39,483 nt of DNA from Nitrospirota bacterium (GTDB taxonomy: Bacteria; Nitrospirota; Thermodesulfovibrionia; Thermodesulfovibrionales; Dissulfurispiraceae). Positions 31,457 through 39,483 of the stretch are shown in pieces. The position numbers were made by a program, and so were the translations under genes. Under the pieces are notes generated by a model. It worked only from the letters and a program-made list of their open reading frames with translations. It was not told the DNA's origin and did not search any database. How positions within the stretch are numbered: the stretch's first letter is position 1; each line of letters starts with the position of its first letter. Where the stretch lies: contig WSNO01000008.1 of assembly GCA_009773415.1 (NCBI GenBank), positions 73,600-113,082 of the forward strand, in the 5' to 3' direction.

Positions 31457-33244
31457 TTACTGGACCCTGGCGAGCACTTGCCCTGCTGCTACACTCGCAC
31501 CGGTCTCGACCAGATAGGTTATCGCACCCGCTGCCTTTGTTTTAATCTCGAGCTCCATTTTCATCGATTCCAGAACGATAACGGTGTCTTCCACTGCTAC
31601 CGCATCGCCGTGGTTCTTCGCAAACTTAAGCACCGTTCCGGAGACCGGAGCTTCGATCGTAACGCCTCCTGCCGGAGCAGGGGCAGGAGCTGCGGCAACG
31701 GGAGCGGCCACTGCCGCCACCGGGGCTGCTGCATTAACAAGCACGGTGCCTTCGTCGCGGATAGAGACCCTATAGTCCCTGTTGTCGACGTTTACGATGT
31801 AGACTGCCGGGCCGGATGCTGCCGCAACAGACGCGGGAGCGGGAGCTGCTGCCGGCTTCGGAACTTCCGCAGGCTCGTCAAACGAGACCGGTCCCTTCGG
31901 ACGGGTCTCGAAGAACTTGAGCGCAACCTGCGGGAACATCGCATAGGTAAGAACGTCATCGATGTTGACCGTTGAAACGCCGAGCTTTTCCTTCAGCTCA
32001 GCCTCGATCTTGTCGAGTTCATTCGGTATGAGATCTGCCGGGCGGCACTCGACCGGCTTCTCCATATTGAGTCCCTTCAGCGCCATCTTGACGAGTTCCG
32101 GATCCGGCTTGGCCAGAGTCCTGCCGTAGTTGCCGACAAGCAGGTTCATCGATTCGGCAGTCATCTTCTTGTAGCGGCCGAGCAGCACGTTCAGAACCGC
32201 CTGGGTGCCGACAATCTGCGATGTCGGGGTGACGAGAGGCGGATAACCGAAATCTTTCTGCACGCGGGCGTTCTCTTCGAGCACTTCAGCGATGCGATGC
32301 CCGGCATTCTGGTCCTTCAACTGGCTTTCGAGGTTCGAAAGCATGCCGCCCGGAATCTGGGCCGCGAGGATGCGGGTGTCGGCGCCGAGAAACGAGCTTT
32401 CAAATTTCCGGTACTTGGGCCGGACATGGGTGCGGAAATATTCCGAAATCTCAAGGAGGATATTGATATCAAGCCCGGTATCGAACTCCGTGCCGCGGAA
32501 TATTTCGACCATCGTCTCGGTCGGCGAGTGGCTGGTTCCCATGGACATTGAGGATATGGTGGTGTCGAGAATGTCGGCACCGGCCTCTGCGGATTTCACC
32601 AGGGTTGCAACCGACATGCCGGTCGTTGCATGAGAGTGCACATGAATCGGGAGGTCAACTTTCGCTTTGATAGCCTTGATAAGCGCATAGGCATCATACG
32701 GCTTCAGCAGGGAAGCCATGTCCTTGATGCAGATGGTATCGGCGCCCATTTTTGCCAGTTCGAGCGCCAGTTCGACATAGCCGTCGACGGTATGAACCGG
32801 CGAAACGGCATAGCAAATGGCAGCCTGAGCATGCTTGCCCGCTTTTTTGACCGCTTTCATCGGTGTCATGAAGTTGCGTGGATCATTCAGCGCATCGAAT
32901 ATGCGGAAGACATCCACACCGTTGACTGCCATGCGCTCAACACACTTTTCGACGACATCGTCGGCATAGTTCCTATAGCCAAGAATGGTCTGCCCGCGCA
33001 ACAGCATCTGCTGGGGGGTCTTCGGCATCGCTTTTTTGAGCAGGCGGATTCTCTCCCACGGATCCTCATTCAGAAAGCGGATGCAGGAATCAAACGTCGC
33101 GCCGCCCCACGTCTCCAGCGACCAGAAGCCGGCGCTGTCGAGCTTTTCAGCTATCGGCAGCATGTGGCTGGTAAGCATACGGGTGGCATGCAGAGACTGG
33201 TGGGCATCTCTGAGGACCAGCTCACTGATTTTTACTTTTGCCAT
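31457..33244 (-). CDS. oadA: Oxaloacetate decarboxylase alpha subunit with biotin carrier domain
   Basis: A 595-residue carboxyltransferase. The N-terminal TIM barrel has [15 protein letters not shown] with the metal/substrate Asp, [23 protein letters not shown] and [12 protein letters not shown] with metal-binding histidines. A conserved carboxylase domain and an Ala/Pro-rich flexible linker (about 470-520) follow. The biotinyl domain holds [10 protein letters not shown] with the biotinylated Lys near 562. It moves a carboxyl group between oxaloacetate and biotin in the cytoplasm. No biotin carboxylase gene is nearby, so a decarboxylase role with OadB/OadG fits better than pyruvate carboxylase 5S/PycB. 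AGGAGG lies before the ATG. It overlaps oadG by 13 bp. Confidence 0.96.
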   Translation of the reverse strand: MAKVKISELVLRDAHQSLHATRMLTSHMLPIAEKLDSAGFWSLETWGGATFDSCIRFLNEDPWERIRLLKKAMPKTPQQMLLRGQTILGYRNYADDVVEKCVERMAVNGVDVFRIFDALNDPRNFMTPMKAVKKAGKHAQAAICYAVSPVHTVDGYVELALELAKMGADTICIKDMASLLKPYDAYALIKAIKAKVDLPIHVHSHATTGMSVATLVKSAEAGADILDTTISSMSMGTSHSPTETMVEIFRGTEFDTGLDINILLEISEYFRTHVRPKYRKFESSFLGADTRILAAQIPGGMLSNLESQLKDQNAGHRIAEVLEENARVQKDFGYPPLVTPTSQIVGTQAVLNVLLGRYKKMTAESMNLLVGNYGRTLAKPDPELVKMALKGLNMEKPVECRPADLIPNELDKIEAELKEKLGVSTVNIDDVLTYAMFPQVALKFFETRPKGPVSFDEPAEVPKPAAAPAPASVAAASGPAVYIVNVDNRDYRVSIRDEGTVLVNAAAPVAAVAAPVAAAPAPAPAGGVTIEAPVSGTVLKFAKNHGDAVAVEDTVIVLESMKMELEIKTKAAGAITYLVETGASVAAGQVLARVQ

Positions 33245-33507
33245 GAATGCCTCCTGTTTGCATCACTTTTTTTATCGTTTAAATACTGTCTCATAGCTAT
33301 TGCGATGGCCGCCACGACCGCTCCCTCATCGCGGCGCGGCGGCGCGGCAGCCTGCGGCACTGCCAAAGGCTCCGGCACCGCATATTTTGCCAGCAGGCGC
33401 GACATTGTCTTCAGAGAGACAACCAGCGTGGCAAGGAAAAAAAAGACGACGCCCATGCCGAGCACCATGACGAGCGCTGCCTGTGCGAATGTATCTAGAT
33501 AGGACAT
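33232..33507 (-). CDS. oadG: Oxaloacetate decarboxylase gamma subunit
   Basis: A 91-residue one-TM subunit (AALVMVLGMGVVFFFLATLVVSL) that holds the alpha and beta subunits together. The VLGMGVVFFFL core is typical of OadG. A Pro/Ala linker and a basic C-terminus with several His/Arg/Lys follow. Position between mdh and oadA, with its end overlapping oadA, supports the call. Confidence 0.9.
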   Translation of the reverse strand: MSYLDTFAQAALVMVLGMGVVFFFLATLVVSLKTMSRLLAKYAVPEPLAVPQAAAPPRRDEGAVVAAIAIAMRQYLNDKKSDANRRHSWQK

Positions 33508-33547
33508 GCACGGCCTCCTGACGCTTTACTATTGCTTGGCTTCAACA

Positions 33548-34474
33548 CTATAGCCCGATCACTTTCACCAGCGAGCGCACCGCATTGACTGACTTCGCAA
33601 AATCCGAGCTCTCCTGCTCGTTCAGTTTCAATTCCACAATCCTCTCAACGCCGTTTTTGCCGAGTACGGTCGGCACTCCGGTGCAGACTCCGTCAAGACC
33701 GTAGACGCCGTCAACATACGGAGAACACGGCAGCAGGCGCTGTTCGTCAAGCAGTATTGCTTTGACCATCTGGAAATTTGAAGCAGCCGGCGCATAATAA
33801 GCGCTGCCGGTCTTCAGCAGCCCGACAATCTCCGCGCCGCCGGTGCGGGTGCGCTGCACGAGCGCGTCAATGCGCTCCTTGCTGATAAGTTCAGTGATGG
33901 CAACGCCCTTGACGGTCGTAAAGCGCGGCATCGGGACCATCAAATCACCGTGGCCTCCGAGCACCTGCGCTTCGACATCCTGAACCGACACGCCCAGCTC
34001 CATAGCGACAAAAGTCCGGAAGCGGGCCGAGTCGAGAATACCGCCCATGCCGACAACCTTGTCCTTCGCAAAACCGGTTACTTTCAGCGTGAGCTGTGCC
34101 ATGACATCCATCGGGTTGGTTACCACGACGATTACCGCATTCGGTGAAAATCGTGCGCTCTTCTCTGCAACGTCACCGACGATCTTCGCATTCGCCATCA
34201 GCAGGTCATCGCGGCTCATGCCGGGTTTGCGGGCCAGACCGGCGGTTATGACGATGATGTCGGAACCGGCCGTATCGGCCAGGTCATTTGTGCCGGTGCA
34301 CTGGGAAGCCGATCCATAGAGCGGGCATGCCTCTGCGAGATCAAGAGCCTTGCCCTGCGGTACTCCTTCAATGACGTCGAACAGAACAACATCGGCAAGC
34401 CCTGAAGCTGCAATAAGCTGCGCGGTCGAGGCTCCGACATTTCCTGCTCCGATTACGGTTACTTTCTTCTCCAT
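33548..34474 (-). CDS. mdh: Malate dehydrogenase (LDH/MDH superfamily, LDH-like MDH)
   Basis: A 308-residue NAD-dependent enzyme interconverting malate and oxaloacetate. The Rossmann motif is VIGAGNVG (Gly9, Gly11, Gly14). The mobile loop ARKPGMSRDDL has an Arg where lactate dehydrogenases have Gln, which favours malate. VTNPMDVM, DSARFR and the catalytic His in LGGHGDLMVP are present. AAAGGAG precedes the ATG. It lies 40 bp upstream of oadG in the same direction, so its product oxaloacetate is the substrate of the next enzymes. The upstream gap contains an AT-rich TATAAAAT-like segment that could be the -10 of an operon promoter. Confidence 0.96.
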   Translation of the reverse strand: MEKKVTVIGAGNVGASTAQLIAASGLADVVLFDVIEGVPQGKALDLAEACPLYGSASQCTGTNDLADTAGSDIIVITAGLARKPGMSRDDLLMANAKIVGDVAEKSARFSPNAVIVVVTNPMDVMAQLTLKVTGFAKDKVVGMGGILDSARFRTFVAMELGVSVQDVEAQVLGGHGDLMVPMPRFTTVKGVAITELISKERIDALVQRTRTGGAEIVGLLKTGSAYYAPAASNFQMVKAILLDEQRLLPCSPYVDGVYGLDGVCTGVPTVLGKNGVERIVELKLNEQESSDFAKSVNAVRSLVKVIGL

Positions 34475-34611
34475 AAATACAATCTCCTTTCAAGTCGTCG
34501 GGGGTTCCTTATTTTATATGATAAAAGGGTTATCGCGCTCTGCAGAACTCGCGGGCACACCCGGTTATTTTTTGCGTTATCATTTTTTCCCCGATTTCCT
34601 GAACAAATTCA

Positions 34612-34648
34612 GGTGAGCGCGCGGGCATTCTCCGGCCGTGCGCTCACC
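34612..34648 (-). terminator. Hairpin after the DASS transporter gene
   Basis: GGTGAGCGC (34612-34620) and GCGCTCACC (34640-34648) form a 9-bp stem, with further GC pairs inside. It begins about 19 bp after the transporter stop codon. No U tract follows on the minus strand, so termination may be partial, allowing readthrough into mdh. Confidence 0.55.
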
Positions 34649-34666
34649 AATGATGTGGATCGTTTC

Positions 34667-36214
34667 CTACTTCACCAGACCGACGAGCGGCAGCAGAATA
34701 TAGAGGCCGCCCCAAATAGTAAAGCCGCCCAGCACGCCGTAAAACACGCCGGCGCGGATCATCTTGGTAATCGGCACCATGCCGGAACCGTAGACGATTG
34801 CGTTCGGCGGTGTGGAAACCGGCAGCATGAAGCCCCAGCTTGCGCCGAGCGCCGCCCCGATGGCCGGCGGAATCGGATTCACGCCTGCGGCCACAGAAAT
34901 TGCTATCATGACCGGAATAATCATGTTGGCCGATGCGGTATTGGAACAGGTCTCACTGATGATAATGGCGCAGAAAATAGACCCCAGCGTGATGCCCCAG
35001 AGTGACGACGCGCCGCTGAATGCCAGGAGCTTCGTCCCGAGGACTTCGGCGAGTTTTGTCGAGAACATCAGATCTCCGAGCGCGAGACCGGCGCCGAAAA
35101 GCAGAAGGGTACCCCAGTCGATCTTCATTGCCTGCTTCATGCTCAGCGTGAACTTGCGCGCTTTCCAGTCGACCGGCAGCAAAAAGAGCAGCGTTGCGCC
35201 GAGCAGCGCCGCGACGGCTTCAGGCATATGCTTACTGTAAGTCTTGGCAAACGGCGAGCCGATGGCCGCAAGAAAGCCCGGCGTAATCCAGAGAGCAACC
35301 GTGATTAGAAAAGCGACGAGCGCGTTTTTCTCGCCGCGCGACCACGGACCCATTGCTGCAAGCTCCTTGGCGACAAACTCTGTTCCGCCTTCGACGCGTG
35401 CAACTTCAGGCTTGTGCAGGAAGTACATCAAAATATATAAGAGGACTAAAAGGACAATCATCAGCGGAACAGCAAAGGACATCCACTGGAAAAACTGTAT
35501 CTTGACGCCGACAAACTTCTCGATCATCGCGATGCCGATGATGTTCGGCGGAGTGCCGACCGGTGTCGCAATGCCTCCTGTCGACGACGCATAGGCTGCC
35601 ATGAGCATCATGCCGGTGCCGAAGCGCATCTTGAGCGGGTCAAATGATTTGCCGGATTTTTTCATCTGGATGTCCGCCAGAGCGTAGACAATGCCGAGCG
35701 CGATCGGAAACATCATGGCCGTTGCCGCCGTGTTGCTTATCCACATCGACAGCGACGCGGTTATCAGACCGAAGGCTCCCAGAATGCGTCCGGTGCTGTT
35801 GCCGACGGACTTCAGCGACATAATCCAGTACGCAAATCGCTTGTCGAGTCCGTGATACGACATGGCTTCGGCAAGCATGAAGCTGCCGAGGAATACGTAA
35901 ATAATCGGTTCGGCGAACGGGGCAAAGACTTTTTTGGCTCCTTCGACGTCCATCAGAACACAGAGCACCGCGCCGAGAACTCCGGTGATCGGGAGCGGTA
36001 TGGGTTCGCAAATCCACCAGATAACGACCCAGCTGATAATTGCTGCGAGAATATGAGCCTTGGCCGAGAGCGATGGCATATCCATGAAATAGATGGCTAT
36101 CGCCACAAGAGGACCCAAAAAGAGGCCTACATTTGCACGCCAGCGGTCAAAAGACTCCTCTTTGTCGTGTTTGCCCAGCTTAATTTCATTCGGCGGGCTT
36201 GCTGCATCTGTCAT
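34667..36214 (-). CDS. DASS/SLC13-family sodium:dicarboxylate (or anion) symporter
   Basis: A 515-residue inner-membrane transporter with about 11-12 TM helices. The two sodium/substrate SNT motifs are present: WISNTAATAMMFPIALGI and SETCSNTASANMIIPVM. The matching TGGIATPVGTPPNIIGI and MLPVSTPPNAIVYGSGMVP repeats, which clamp the carboxylates, are also present. Substrates are probably malate, fumarate or succinate, since mdh and oadGAB follow 190 bp downstream. Sulfate is carried by some family members and cannot be excluded. The two-component system just upstream resembles DctB/DctD and may control it. AGGAGGAAG precedes the ATG. Confidence 0.93.
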   Translation of the reverse strand: MTDAASPPNEIKLGKHDKEESFDRWRANVGLFLGPLVAIAIYFMDMPSLSAKAHILAAIISWVVIWWICEPIPLPITGVLGAVLCVLMDVEGAKKVFAPFAEPIIYVFLGSFMLAEAMSYHGLDKRFAYWIMSLKSVGNSTGRILGAFGLITASLSMWISNTAATAMMFPIALGIVYALADIQMKKSGKSFDPLKMRFGTGMMLMAAYASSTGGIATPVGTPPNIIGIAMIEKFVGVKIQFFQWMSFAVPLMIVLLVLLYILMYFLHKPEVARVEGGTEFVAKELAAMGPWSRGEKNALVAFLITVALWITPGFLAAIGSPFAKTYSKHMPEAVAALLGATLLFLLPVDWKARKFTLSMKQAMKIDWGTLLLFGAGLALGDLMFSTKLAEVLGTKLLAFSGASSLWGITLGSIFCAIIISETCSNTASANMIIPVMIAISVAAGVNPIPPAIGAALGASWGFMLPVSTPPNAIVYGSGMVPITKMIRAGVFYGVLGGFTIWGGLYILLPLVGLVK

Positions 36215-36319
36215 TGCTCTTCCTCCTTAATGTTGTTTTCTGGAAAACATCCGCTCCCGGACGCGCAAGGAGTACAGAAATATGCTCGCTAATCGAAACC
36301 TCCTCCGTGATGATATTTC

Positions 36320-36337
36320 CGGCACGGGTATAACCAT
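36320..36337 (-). promoter_or_regulatory. Weak sigma-54-like promoter candidate for the DASS gene
   Basis: The minus strand reads TGGTTATACCCGTGCC: the GG and GC are 10 bases apart, but CA and TTGC match poorly. It is about 110 bp upstream of the transporter ATG, in the 427-bp gap 36215-36641. Apart from this and the regulator's terminator the gap shows only AT-rich tracts and one loose TGTCC...GGACA pair (about 36530-36556). Confidence 0.3.
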
Positions 36338-36593
36338 GTCGCCCCCAAAAAAAGACGCCCAAGCGTGCTGCTGAAAAAATAATGCAGTGCCGAAGTAAGC
36401 AAGGAGCATACCCGACGCAGGAATTGAGAACTGACTGATTTTATTATGCTTTCAGGATAGTTCAGGAGTTTGAGTCTATAACAATAAACATAGGTATGCT
36501 TTTTTAATGCGCAACCAGGAAGTCGGAGATGTCCGAACCGAGACGTGCAGGGGACAGTGAGTCAGAAATAAACCACGAAATTGCCGTTCTGGA

Positions 36594-36640
36594 AAAGAGC
36601 TTCTGTGCCGGGCAACATTACGCCGTCACGGAAGCTCTTT
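36594..36640 (-). terminator. Terminator-like hairpin after the sigma-54 regulator gene
   Basis: Perfect 10-bp inverted repeat AAAGAGCTTC/GAAGCTCTTT (36594-36603 and 36631-36640) right after the regulator's stop codon. It includes an inner GTG/CAC pairing and ends in TTTT on the minus strand. It separates the two-component genes from the transporter gene. Confidence 0.65.
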
Positions 36641-36641
36641 G

Positions 36642-38057
36642 CTAAAGCTCTCCCGTCTTTGCTGCCTGCATGTTCTTGAGCCGCCTGCTCAGAGCGGGCT
36701 GGGAAATGCCGAGGATGCGGCAGGCGACAGACTGGTTGCCTCCCGCGCGCTTCATGGCCGCACTGACCAGAAAACTGATTGCCTGATTGATGGTCGGCAG
36801 GGAATCCGCAGACTCAAAAATATCTTCTGAGCGCGCCGGCGCTAAAAGAGCTGTTCTGCTGAGCACCTTCCGGAAGTGATCGACAGACAGTTCCGGACCG
36901 CTCTGCACCACCGCATCGAAGACCATCGACCGCAACTCCCGGATATTGCCGGGAAAGTCATAGGTAGCGAGCAAACGACAGACTTCAATCGGCGCACGAG
37001 GTCTCATCTTGCCGAGCGACTGAGAAGCCTCTTCAAGAAAGCTTTCGAGCAGAACGGTGATGTCGTCCATGCGCTCGCGGAGCGGCGGCAGGTGGACATG
37101 ATGGGTCTGGAGCCGGTAGTAGAGGTCTTTCCGGAGAACCCCCTGCTCCTGCTTCTTGAGAAGATCCTGATGCGTTGATGCGATTATGCGCGCTTTCAGG
37201 CGCTTCGGCTGGTCGCTGCCGAGCGGAAAATAATCACCCTCCTGTAAGAGGCGAAGGAGCTTCACCTGCGAGGCGTTGCTTAGATCGCCGATTTCATCGA
37301 GAAAGAGGGTGCCGCTGGCAGCTTTCTCTATCATGCCGCTCCGTGGCTGATCCGCTCCGGTAAAGGCACCTTTCACGTGGCCGAAGAGCGTATCGGTAAA
37401 CATGGCGTCATCGAGTCCGCCCACATTGACCGATACCATCTCGCCTTTGCATCCGCTGAGCCGGTGAACGGCATTTGCGACAAGCCCCTTGCCGACGCCG
37501 CTTTCGCCGGTGATAAGAATTGGCTGAGAGCTTTTTGCGACAGCTTCAGCATACCGGAAAATGGAGAGCATGCTTTTGTTGATAGTCACAAGCCCCTCGA
37601 ATGCCTCGGGGTGCTGAAGGGTGTCGGAAAGCATATGACGCCGCATCTCTCGGTTTTCGCGCTCTATTTCGACCATTCGGATTGCATGTTGTATGACGGT
37701 GACAATGCGGTCTTCCTCGGCAGTCTTGACGAGGTAGTCGAATGCGCCCTGCTTCATGCACTTGACCGCGGTCTCTATCTGGTTCATGCCGCTGACGATG
37801 ACTACGATGATTTCCGGATATTTTTCGCTGATCTGCCCCAGCAGCTGCTCGCCGGACTGGTGAGGCATTGTAAGATCAAGCAGCACAATGCCTACCTCAT
37901 GCAGCGAAAGCAGGTTCATGACGTCGCGGCTGTCCTGACAGGTCAGTACATTGGTAATGCCGGCAAGACGCGCCAGCGAAATTCGCATGGATCGCAGCCA
38001 CGCAGGTTCGTCATCAACAACCAGAATGCCGAATGACGGATAAAACTCTTCGCTCAT
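36642..38057 (-). CDS. Sigma-54-dependent response regulator (NtrC/DctD type)
   Basis: A 471-residue activator. The receiver has Asp15/Asp16 and the phospho-acceptor Asp61 (GIVLLDLTMPHQSG). The AAA+ domain has Walker A GESGVGKG at 184-191, the sigma-54 contact loop GAFTGA at 230-235, Walker B TLFLDEIGDL and an arginine-finger region LRKDLYYRL. A Fis-type helix-turn-helix (NQSVACRILGISQPALSRRL) ends it. It must act at sigma-54 promoters. The candidates seen here are the strong one before the phnD-like gene and the weak one before the DASS gene. It overlaps the kinase stop (ATGA). Confidence 0.96.
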   Translation of the reverse strand: MSEEFYPSFGILVVDDEPAWLRSMRISLARLAGITNVLTCQDSRDVMNLLSLHEVGIVLLDLTMPHQSGEQLLGQISEKYPEIIVVIVSGMNQIETAVKCMKQGAFDYLVKTAEEDRIVTVIQHAIRMVEIERENREMRRHMLSDTLQHPEAFEGLVTINKSMLSIFRYAEAVAKSSQPILITGESGVGKGLVANAVHRLSGCKGEMVSVNVGGLDDAMFTDTLFGHVKGAFTGADQPRSGMIEKAASGTLFLDEIGDLSNASQVKLLRLLQEGDYFPLGSDQPKRLKARIIASTHQDLLKKQEQGVLRKDLYYRLQTHHVHLPPLRERMDDITVLLESFLEEASQSLGKMRPRAPIEVCRLLATYDFPGNIRELRSMVFDAVVQSGPELSVDHFRKVLSRTALLAPARSEDIFESADSLPTINQAISFLVSAAMKRAGGNQSVACRILGISQPALSRRLKNMQAAKTGEL

Positions 38058-39391
38058 GCCCTCACCTCCTGCTCTGCCGCAGGCAGCAGAATGATAACCG
38101 TCGTTCCCTCGCCGGGAATCGATTCAAACTCAATGGTTCCGCCGTGCTCCCTGACGATGCCGTCCGATATTGCGAGCCCGAGGCCCGTTCCTCCGGACTC
38201 ACGTTTTGTGGTGAAAAACGGGTCGGTAAGACGCGGCAGGTGTTCCTTGGGAATACCCACCCCATCATCCGTCACCTTGATGACGACCGATTTGGATTCC
38301 GGGCTGTACAGCGTTGAGACGAATATGCCCCTATCCGGGCCTGGCAGTGACTGACAGGCATTCAGAATGAGATTCACCAGGACCTGCTCCAGACGCTGGA
38401 AGTTGCCGCGCACACTGGGAAGCTTTCCGGTGTAATGGACAGTATAGCGGTTCGTCGCCTTGCGAAGAGAGTTGTCGACAAGACGCACAGATGTCTTGAC
38501 CACCTCGTTGATGTCGATGAGGTCGTCATAGCACGCATCGCTTCTTCGCGAAAAATGCTTCAGGTCATCAACGATATGCTTGATGCGCTTTGCTGCTCCC
38601 TGCATCTCATTGAGCAAATGGGGGATTTCTGTCCGCATCTGGGAATACGGCAGCCCTCCCATCTTGAAATCGCCGTTCTCCCGCAAATGTTTTTCCAGAA
38701 TGGGTTCGATATCTTTCGCCGCTTCGGCAACGGTGGGAAGATTCAGCAGGATGAGGCCGTTTGGATTGTTGATTTCATGCGCCATGCCCGAAACGAGCAC
38801 CCCGAGCGCCGCCATTTTGTCGGCCTGCACCAGCTGCTGCTGATGCAGTTTGAGCGCTTCCGCCGCCCGCTTGCGCTCCTCTACTTCGTGCTCAAGCGCC
38901 GCCGTCCTGATTTCGACCTGCCGCTTCAGGGAGGCCGACCACACAATGGAAACCCCAAGCACGAGAACAAGCGAAGCCACCACGATGAAGCGATGGCGGT
39001 ATGCCCAGGCGGTGGGTCCCGCTTCAGCCTCAGCGTCTGCCAGCCATTTGTCCTGCAGTTCTTTATACTTTCCTGAATGCTTCAGGATCGCCATGCCGTC
39101 GCTGAATTTTTCCAGCACCGCCAGATTGCCTTTTTTCACTGCGTAGCCGTATTTTTTTGTGTCGATGCCGCGGGCTGCCAGTTCAACCCCTTTGATGTCA
39201 AGCTCCCTGACAAGATAAAGCGCCGGGAGCGTCGCAAGCACGGCGTAATCATGTTCGCCTGAGCCGAGAAGCATCAGGGCGGCAGAAATCGTCGGGGCTG
39301 GCACAGCCCGGACCTGCAATCCCGACTGCTCAAAAAAGTCATGCATGATGCCGCGGCCGAGCAGAATGACCTCTTTCCCGCTAACCCACAT
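38054..39391 (-). CDS. Sensor histidine kinase with a truncated periplasmic-binding-type sensor domain
   Basis: A 445-residue kinase partner of the adjacent regulator. The visible N-terminus (GKEVILLGRGIMHDFFEQSG, AALMLLGSGEHDYAVLA, GYAVKKGNLAVLEKFSDGMA, then KYKELQDKWLAD) matches only the second part of an SBP_bac_3 ligand-binding domain. The first lobe and any signal peptide are missing. One TM (FIVVASLVLVLGVSIVW) and a coiled coil follow. Next are the His box SGMAHEINNPNGLIL, the N box LVNLILNACQSLP, and the G boxes DDGVGIP and GGTGLGLAIS. The ATG at 39391 has no ribosome-binding site and an in-frame TGA lies two codons upstream. The gene is either 5'-truncated, frameshifted or interrupted near 39391. 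Confidence 0.88.
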   Translation of the reverse strand: MWVSGKEVILLGRGIMHDFFEQSGLQVRAVPAPTISAALMLLGSGEHDYAVLATLPALYLVRELDIKGVELAARGIDTKKYGYAVKKGNLAVLEKFSDGMAILKHSGKYKELQDKWLADAEAEAGPTAWAYRHRFIVVASLVLVLGVSIVWSASLKRQVEIRTAALEHEVEERKRAAEALKLHQQQLVQADKMAALGVLVSGMAHEINNPNGLILLNLPTVAEAAKDIEPILEKHLRENGDFKMGGLPYSQMRTEIPHLLNEMQGAAKRIKHIVDDLKHFSRRSDACYDDLIDINEVVKTSVRLVDNSLRKATNRYTVHYTGKLPSVRGNFQRLEQVLVNLILNACQSLPGPDRGIFVSTLYSPESKSVVIKVTDDGVGIPKEHLPRLTDPFFTTKRESGGTGLGLAISDGIVREHGGTIEFESIPGEGTTVIILLPAAEQEVRA

Positions 39392-39483
39392 AATTCATAA
39401 ACTTGGGGCAAGAGCAGTTTTTGGAGTTGAATGCTTGTTGAAGACGGGATAAATGTTGAGAACCGCCCTTGGTACCCATGCGG
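39392..39483. other. Window-edge segment upstream of the truncated kinase
   Basis: None of the three minus-strand frames of these 92 bases continues the ligand-binding domain expected in front of the kinase. One frame reads MGTKGGSQHLSRLQQAFNSK and stops inside the kinase start. I recognise nothing in it. It could be foreign DNA that displaced the kinase N-terminus. Confidence 0.4.

Overview
The window looks like a GC-rich chromosome segment from a Gram-negative, anaerobic, respiratory and probably sulfur- or metal-cycling bacterium. The evidence is a complex I-like operon without NADH-module genes, multiheme c-type cytochromes, TAT-exported iron-sulfur proteins, a split TauE/SafE exporter and a sodium-pumping oxaloacetate decarboxylase. 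Gene content alone fits Nitrospirota or Desulfobacterota; I cannot place it more precisely. I saw no tRNA, rRNA or CRISPR array.

Positions 1-11986 (minus strand) form one tightly overlapping operon. Read in transcription order it is: a cytoplasmic PsrA/PhsA-like molybdopterin oxidoreductase, a PsrB/HycB-like four-cluster ferredoxin, then nuoB, nuoD, nuoI, nuoA, nuoC, nuoH, nuoJ, nuoK, an antiporter-like subunit, a small membrane protein, a second antiporter-like subunit, and nuoM running off the window. nuoE, nuoF and nuoG are absent. The layout resembles formate hydrogenlyase (Mo enzyme, ferredoxin, complex I-like membrane machine) but keeps the quinone-type NuoB/NuoD. NuoK has Gly in place of the second conserved membrane Glu.

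Positions 12051-14946 (minus) hold a small regulon: a PhnD-like periplasmic binding protein followed by a TauE/SafE permease split over two genes. A good sigma-54 promoter and two near-identical 16-bp operator sites 32 bp apart lie upstream. Divergent from it is an M56 metallopeptidase with a small membrane partner (15091-16659).

Positions 16933-25960 (plus) look like an electron-transfer conduit. Three small membrane proteins share a C-terminal motif. They are followed by a five-heme cytochrome, a TAT-exported HybA-like ferredoxin, a HybB/NrfD-like quinone protein and a 13-heme cytochrome fused to a b-type membrane domain. A NarL-type two-component system and a small membrane protein follow.

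Positions 25962-29976 are an accessory segment: an IS3 remnant, an MmeI-like restriction-methylation enzyme, a DUF3800 protein one base downstream of it, an unassigned ~93-nt small RNA gene on the minus strand with a near-consensus promoter and its own terminator, and an 18-bp perfect palindrome.

Positions 30030-39391 (minus) are a C4-dicarboxylate region: a sensor kinase with a truncated N-terminus and a sigma-54 response regulator, a DASS sodium/dicarboxylate transporter, malate dehydrogenase, and OadG-OadA-OadB. Together they could take up dicarboxylates with sodium, oxidise malate to oxaloacetate, and interconvert oxaloacetate and pyruvate while moving sodium. This would tie in with the proton- or sodium-pumping complex I relative at the other end.
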